Shown: one piece after another, positions 59,009-64,000 of the stretch
Layout: each line of letters opens with the position of its first letter
How positions within the stretch are numbered: the stretch's first letter is position 1
Assembly (NCBI GenBank): GCA_028819675.1
Contig: JAPPKT010000026.1
Coordinates: 8,958-72,957 of the forward strand
DNA length: 64,000 nucleotides
Direction: 5' to 3'
Origin: Caldilineaceae bacterium
GTDB taxonomy: Bacteria > Chloroflexota > Anaerolineae > Caldilineales > Caldilineaceae
Notes under the pieces: generated by a model
Databases searched by the model: none
What the model was told of the DNA's origin: nothing
Seen by the model: the letters and a program-made list of their open reading frames with translations, nothing else
Made by a program: the position numbers and the translations under genes

Positions 59009-59542
59009 TCAATCCTGCTGACTTGTGTAGTGTGCGTGTCTCCGCTGGTCGGCTCTGCACGCATAGTCTTGGGCGCTCTGGCGGATGTCGATCACGTAGG
59101 TTTTCATCATTATGTCGTGCAAGGTGCGGCCTTCGCTGTCGAAGTAATACCAGAGATGACCGATTATTAGGATGGACGATACAAGCTTTCCGAATGTCTC
59201 CCGCGCGAGGAAGGCGATGTAGTTCGGCGGTGTGCCATCGTAGTTAACGACCTTGCAACGGGTTATAAACTTCCCAACGGTCTGGCTGCGGCGTGCAAGG
59301 ATAAGATAGGCGGTTGTTGTGATCAGAAGTGCTATCACCCATACGCCAATCGGCTTAAATGCCCGCGCGGGCGGGGATGCTGCCATTGCGGGAAAGAAGG
59401 TAAACGCGAAAAGATAGAGGATAAGCCGGTCTATCATGTGTGCGGAAAACCGGACGTAAACAGGTGCAGCGATGTAGTGGTGGACAGGAACATCGTCCGG
59501 CGACGTGCGTGGATCGTGGATCGCGTTGTTCTGCGTCTTCAT
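59009..59542 (-). CDS. RDD-family membrane protein
   Basis: Product of 177 aa starting MKTQNNAIHDPRTSPDD at 59542; further upstream the frame enters the CRISPR array and is rejected. APVYVRFSAHMIDRLILYLF matches the RDD start (R-x-x-A-x-x-ID), followed by a second helix, AYLILARRSQTVGKFITRCK (the TxGK motif) and a C-terminal amphipathic segment with FLARETFGKLVSSIL. Members are small membrane proteins of mixed function, some ion antiporters. The start is only 20 bp from the end of the CRISPR array, leaving no room for its own promoter outside the array. Confidence 0.88.
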   Translation of the reverse strand: MKTQNNAIHDPRTSPDDVPVHHYIAAPVYVRFSAHMIDRLILYLFAFTFFPAMAASPPARAFKPIGVWVIALLITTTAYLILARRSQTVGKFITRCKVVNYDGTPPNYIAFLARETFGKLVSSILIIGHLWYYFDSEGRTLHDIMMKTYVIDIRQSAQDYACRADQRRHAHYTSQQD

Positions 59543-59562
59543 GGCCCTGCGCTCTTTTCGCT

Positions 59563-62500
59563 CTTTCAGTGCTCCCTCTGTAGAGCCGTATAGTGGTTCT
59601 GTCCTCGTGGTCGAGGTTGTCGTGCTTGTCCCAATCCTTTCAGTGCTCCCTCTGTAGAGCCGTATGGTGGTTCGTATACGTCTGCCCGGTGCGCCACTGC
59701 ATCCCCTCCCTTTCAGTGCTCCCTCTGTAGAGCCGTATGGTGGTTCACCTCGGTCGAGCTGTTCGAGTCTGGCGATGCCAATCCTTTCAGTGCTCCCTCT
59801 GTAGAGCCGTATGGTGGTTCCCATCAGGGAGTTCATGCCCGGCGGCGCCTACAATATCCTTTCAGTGCTCCCTCTGTAGAGCCGTATGGTGGTTCCGACA
59901 TGGCGTCGTAGACCAGCCATTCGTCTCCGTCCCTTTCAGTGCTCCCTCTGTAGAGCCGTATGGTGGTTCATTTTGGCTGACAACCTGGTGCTACGCTTCT
60001 ATCCTTTCAGTGCTCCCTCTGTAGAGCCGTATGGTGGTTCAAGGTCTCATCAGTGAAAACCGGGATGAAATTTCTTGACTTTCAGTGCTCCCTCTGTAGA
60101 GCCGTATGGTGGTTCGGCCTGGTACGAGCTGCTGCGGGAACCGGCCTTTGATCTTTCAGTGCTCCCTCTGTAGAGCCGTATGGTGGTTCGCACAAGACGG
60201 ATGAGCTCTGGAACGTGATGATCACCTTTCAGTGCTCCCTCTGTAGAGCCGTATGGTGGTTCCCAGCCTTTTCGACCGGGTTCTACCAGGTGGTGGACTT
60301 TCAGTGCTCCCTCTGTAGAGCCGTATGGTGGTTCGTATACGGCATCCCGTTGATCCATCATTTGTGGCTTCTTTCAGTGCTCCCTCTGTAGAGCCGTATG
60401 GTGGTTCGCGGGCAGAGCTGGCAAGGACGTTCCACTTCATCCTCTTTCAGTGCTCCCTCTGTAGAGCCGTATGGTGGTTCCCTTGAGTACCTCAAGGAGG
60501 GCGCTAACATGGGGGCCTTTCAGTGCTCCCTCTGTAGAGCCGTATGGTGGTTCGTGTTCCCACACCCAGTCCAAATCGGCTGCCGTTTCCTTTCAGTGCT
60601 CCCTCTGTAGAGCCGTATGGTGGTTCGTTTTGGACCCGGTTGTGGCTGCGTTCGTGTTCCACTTTCAGTGCTCCCTCTGTAGAGCCGTATGGTGGTTCAA
60701 CACAGGTAGGCTTCCCCATCCATCACGTAACAGTTGCTTTCAGTGCTCCCTCTGTAGAGCCGTATGGTGGTTCGTCGGATTCCCGATCCCCGTAGTAAAC
60801 CACCCTCTCCACACCTTTCAGTGCTCCCTCTGTAGAGCCGTATGGTGGTTCCCTGGGACAAGAGTGAGCCCGAATGCCCCATCTGCAACTTTCAGTGCTC
60901 CCTCTGTAGAGCCGTATGGTGGTTCCTCGGTTTCGGCTGCGCTCGGTGCGATTTACGGTGACTTTCAGTGCTCCCTCTGTAGAGCCGTATGGTGGTTCCT
61001 CGGTTTCGGCTGCGCTCGGTGCGATTTACGGTGACTTTCAGTGCTCCCTCTGTAGAGCCGTATGGTGGTTCGGTTTGCCGGAGGCGTGGTGGTGGTCCGC
61101 TTATGACCTTTCAGTGCTCCCTCTGTAGAGCCGTATGGTGGTTCGCAAGCTGAGAATCCGCAGCGCCTCCGAAATCGTTTCTTTCAGTGCTCCCTCTGTA
61201 GAGCCGTATGGTGGTTCGCCCCATTCACCGGACGAAGGCCCACCGCCCCCGGACCTTTCAGTGCTCCCTCTGTAGAGCCGTATGGTGGTTCCCAGGTCGA
61301 AATGCCGTTCATAGGCGAGATAATCCACTTTCAGTGCTCCCTCTGTAGAGCCGTATGGTGGTTCACGAGGATGAAAAAGAGCAGGCCGCCGCAGCAAAAG
61401 ATCTTTCAGTGCTCCCTCTGTAGAGCCGTATGGTGGTTCGGCTGCCGATTCGAGGAACACGCGCAAGGCCGGATACTTTCAGTGCTCCCTCTGTAGAGCC
61501 GTATGGTGGTTCAATGCCGCACTCCCCACCCGTGCGGTGAGAACCCATCTTTCAGTGCTCCCTCTGTAGAGCCGTATGGTGGTTCTACGCTGTCGGCCCT
61601 ACGCAGAGTGGCAAGAGCATACTTTCAGTGCTCCCTCTGTAGAGCCGTATGGTGGTTCCGTGGAAGGCCGAGAAGGCAAAGCACGTCGCTGTGTCTTTCA
61701 GTGCTCCCTCTGTAGAGCCGTATGGTGGTTCAACGTCCGTGCCAAGCACGGTACCGCGAAAAACAGCTTTCAGTGCTCCCTCTGTAGAGCCGTATGGTGG
61801 TTCGGATGCTATCACGAAATAGTCGGCCAGCACAGGGATACTTTCAGTGCTCCCTCTGTAGAGCCGTATGGTGGTTCCTGATTGCAACCGAGCAGAAGCA
61901 TAATGAGGCGCTGCTTTCAGTGCTCCCTCTGTAGAGCCGTATGGTGGTTCAAGTCCAAGTCAGTCCCCTGTTTCGCTTGCGTTTTCCTTTCAGTGCTCCC
62001 TCTGTAGAGCCGTATGGTGGTTCGCCCAAGCCCGAATCGGTGAACCGCTGCGCAAGGCTTCTTTCAGTGCTCCCTCTGTAGAGCCGTATGGTGGTTCATG
62101 AGCTACATGTCTTGCGCCAGGTGGCTGAACGGCTCTTTCAGTGCTCCCTCTGTAGAGCCGTATGGTGGTTCTCTTCTTCCTCTTGCTGGTCGAACATGAA
62201 CGTTACCCTTTCAGTGCTCCCTCTGTAGAGCCGTATGGTGGTTCGCGAACGCGATCAGGCGCTTCTGGTGATCAGCCCACTTTCAGTGCTCCCTCTGTAG
62301 AGCCGTATGGTGGTTCAAGACGCGGCGCGTGTTGCAGTGGCTGGCCGACAACCTTTCAGTGCTCCCTCTGTAGAGCCGTATGGTGGTTCAAAGCCAGCGC
62401 CTTTGCAACCACCCTGGAACACGGTCTTTCAGTGCTCCCTCTGTAGAGCCGTATGGTGGTTCCAGGCGATTTTTCCTCTTGCCCTCACGGGCGCTTAACT

Positions 62501-64000
62501 TTCAGTGCTCCCTCTGTAGAGCCGTATGGTGGTTCAGTATGATGCCAGGACTGAGGAAGATGGACTTGCACCTTTCAGTGCTCCCTCTGTAGAGCCGTAT
62601 GGTGGTTCGCAGTACCCACACACAAAGGATAGGGACAGTGGCATCACCTTTCAGTGCTCCCTCTGTAGAGCCGTATGGTGGTTCCCGCCTCCTGGACGGT
62701 AAGGACGTCGTTCAGGTCAAACTTTCAGTGCTCCCTCTGTAGAGCCGTATGGTGGTTCTTCGCCTGGTAATTCCGTCGTCGCTGAACATCCAGCTTTCAG
62801 TGCTCCCTCTGTAGAGCCGTATGGTGGTTCATTAGTCATAATGAGGATTGCGCGGCTGTACATCTTCCTTTCAGTGCTCCCTCTGTAGAGCCGTATGGTG
62901 GTTCATCCGACGACGGCAACTTTTTCATGGCGGGCGGTCTGCTTTCAGTGCTCCCTCTGTAGAGCCGTATGGTGGTTCCTTTGGAAGCTGCCAGAGAAAC
63001 CGGCCCAGGCCCACTTTCAGTGCTCCCTCTGTAGAGCCGTATGGTGGTTCCAACCAACCCATGTACCATAAAGTGTACAAAAATTGACTTTCAGTGCTCC
63101 CTCTGTAGAGCCGTATGGTGGTTCGCGCGACGAACCCGAACGGTACGAGCATATTTGGTTCTTTCAGTGCTCCCTCTGTAGAGCCGTATGGTGGTTCAAC
63201 ACTTTCTTTCGCCCAACGTGGTTGTCGTGCACGCTTTCAGTGCTCCCTCTGTAGAGCCGTATGGTGGTTCACCCATTGCCACGGTACGTCATAGTGCCAG
63301 ATCGTCTTTCAGTGCTCCCTCTGTAGAGCCGTATGGTGGTTCAACCCACCCGCCGGCCTGACCATCACACAAGGAAACTTTCAGTGCTCCCTCTGTAGAG
63401 CCGTATGGTGGTTCACACGCGATTGAAGTCACGAAAGTGGTTCTCGTCGCCCTTTCAGTGCTCCCTCTGTAGAGCCGTATGGTGGTTCGCCGGCACGGTC
63501 GTGGCTAATTTGTTTACGTCGCCCTTTCAGTGCTCCCTCTGTAGAGCCGTATGGTGGTTCAGGGCACAAATCCTGGGTGATGAACATGGTGTACGCTTTC
63601 AGTGCTCCCTCTGTAGAGCCGTATGGTGGTTCACGTCGATTGCGAGTTTGTCACCCTCGACGCGCAATCTTTCAGTGCTCCCTCTGTAGAGCCGTATGGT
63701 GGTTCATCCGTCGTCAAAGTAACGTTGGTGCCTTCATGCACTTTCAGTGCTCCCTCTGTAGAGCCGTATGGTGGTTCCAGCAACAACGGGGGCAATGACA
63801 GCGGGTTCGACCCCTCTTTCAGTGCTCCCTCTGTAGAGCCGTATGGTGGTTCTTTTAGCAGAAAAAGAGAGGGTAGAGTGGCAGCTAATCTTTCAGTGCT
63901 CCCTCTGTAGAGCCGTATGGTGGTTCGTATGAGACTTCACAAGCGTATGTTGCGATTGCTAGTCTTTCAGTGCTCCCTCTGTAGAGCCGTATGGTGGTTC
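59563..64000 (-). CRISPR. CRISPR array, 61 repeats, continues past the right edge
   Basis: 37-bp repeats beginning CTTTCAGTGCTCCCTCTGTA and ending CCGTATGGTGGTTC recur with an average period of 73 bp; spacers are about 34-41 bp. I count 61 repeats (first 59563-59599, last 63964-64000) and 60 spacers. All repeats look identical except the first, which has GTATAGTGG. A degenerate repeat marks the trailer end, and on the minus strand the repeat ends in CACTGAAAG, resembling the 8-nt 5' handle of type I/III crRNAs. Hence transcription is right to left, with leader and perhaps cas genes beyond 64000. Spacers at 60926-60961 and 60999-61034 are identical. No cas genes are in the window, so the type cannot be fixed. 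Confidence 0.98.

Noticed and set aside
59563..64000. Many open frames on both strands of the array (for example with EPPYGSTEGALK or SAPSVEPYGGS).
   Set aside because: They are translations of the CRISPR repeat and lack independent start signals; the array explains the sequence fully.
1..64000. tRNA, rRNA, tmRNA or known riboswitch.
   Set aside because: I looked for T-loop and acceptor patterns and conserved rRNA blocks and saw none; a covariance search would be needed to exclude small RNAs.

Overview
The window is about 64 kb of high-GC bacterial DNA. Several traits together suggest an uncultured member of the Chloroflexota (Anaerolineae/Caldilineae-like): many exported proteins and lipoproteins with C-[VN]-P-I-P after the lipobox, Thr/Pro-rich linkers, LysM proteins carrying an inserted domain, type I-E-like CRISPR repeat sequences of the kind I associate with Chloroflexi, and abundant dispersed non-coding repeats. 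This assignment is inference. No rRNA, tRNA or housekeeping marker gene was seen.

Layout. (1) 1-6 kb: a truncated IS3-family element, a series of minus-strand small lipoproteins and membrane proteins, and a seven-blade TolB-like lipoprotein. (2) 5.4-21.3 kb: a cluster of secreted proteins built from one ~185-residue module, here labelled the IPGIT module after its most constant motif. There are single-module lipoproteins and proteins of 6, 3 and 5 modules. The cluster also holds a SIMPL-domain protein and a complete OmpR-type two-component system whose operon ends in a module lipoprotein. Further copies lie at 35.1-37.5 kb (4 modules) and 46.2-46.9 kb (1 module), giving 22 modules plus one fragment. 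(3) 22-30 kb: an ABC exporter, a small membrane protein, and an ABC-ATPase/FtsX-type permease pair. (4) 30-38.7 kb: a repeat-rich, gene-poor region in which a DUF3102-like gene family is scattered as two intact genes and at least three remnants. (5) 38.7-45.3 kb: a helicase IV-like SF1 helicase with C-terminal zinc fingers, a MNT/HEPN toxin-antitoxin pair, a small operon (36-aa peptide, HNH-like protein, protein with RAMP-like motifs) ending in a strong terminator, a HigA-type antitoxin and an HTH protein. (6) 45.4-51.3 kb: a segment bounded by an intact tyrosine recombinase gene and a second degraded copy of its 3' end; inside are lipoproteins, an IS3 remnant, a multi-pass membrane protein and a LysM protein whose two LysM domains are each split by an inserted domain. 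(7) 51.8-55.5 kb: a three-gene CopC/CopD and His-rich metal operon. (8) 56.2-59.5 kb: small membrane/exported proteins and an RDD protein. (9) 59,563-64,000: a CRISPR array with 61 repeats and 60 spacers that runs off the right edge. The degenerate repeat is at the left end, so the leader and any cas genes should lie to the right.

How it fits together: the window is dominated by envelope and secreted proteins plus a dense layer of mobile and defence-related material. The two-component operon and the neighbouring module lipoprotein at 20.6 kb share an ~85-bp upstream element, so at least part of the IPGIT family may be under control of that system. Solitary type I-E-like repeats at 42.9 and 57.5 kb differ from the array repeat and suggest a second CRISPR type elsewhere in the genome. 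Assignments rest on reading motifs by eye; no database search was possible.
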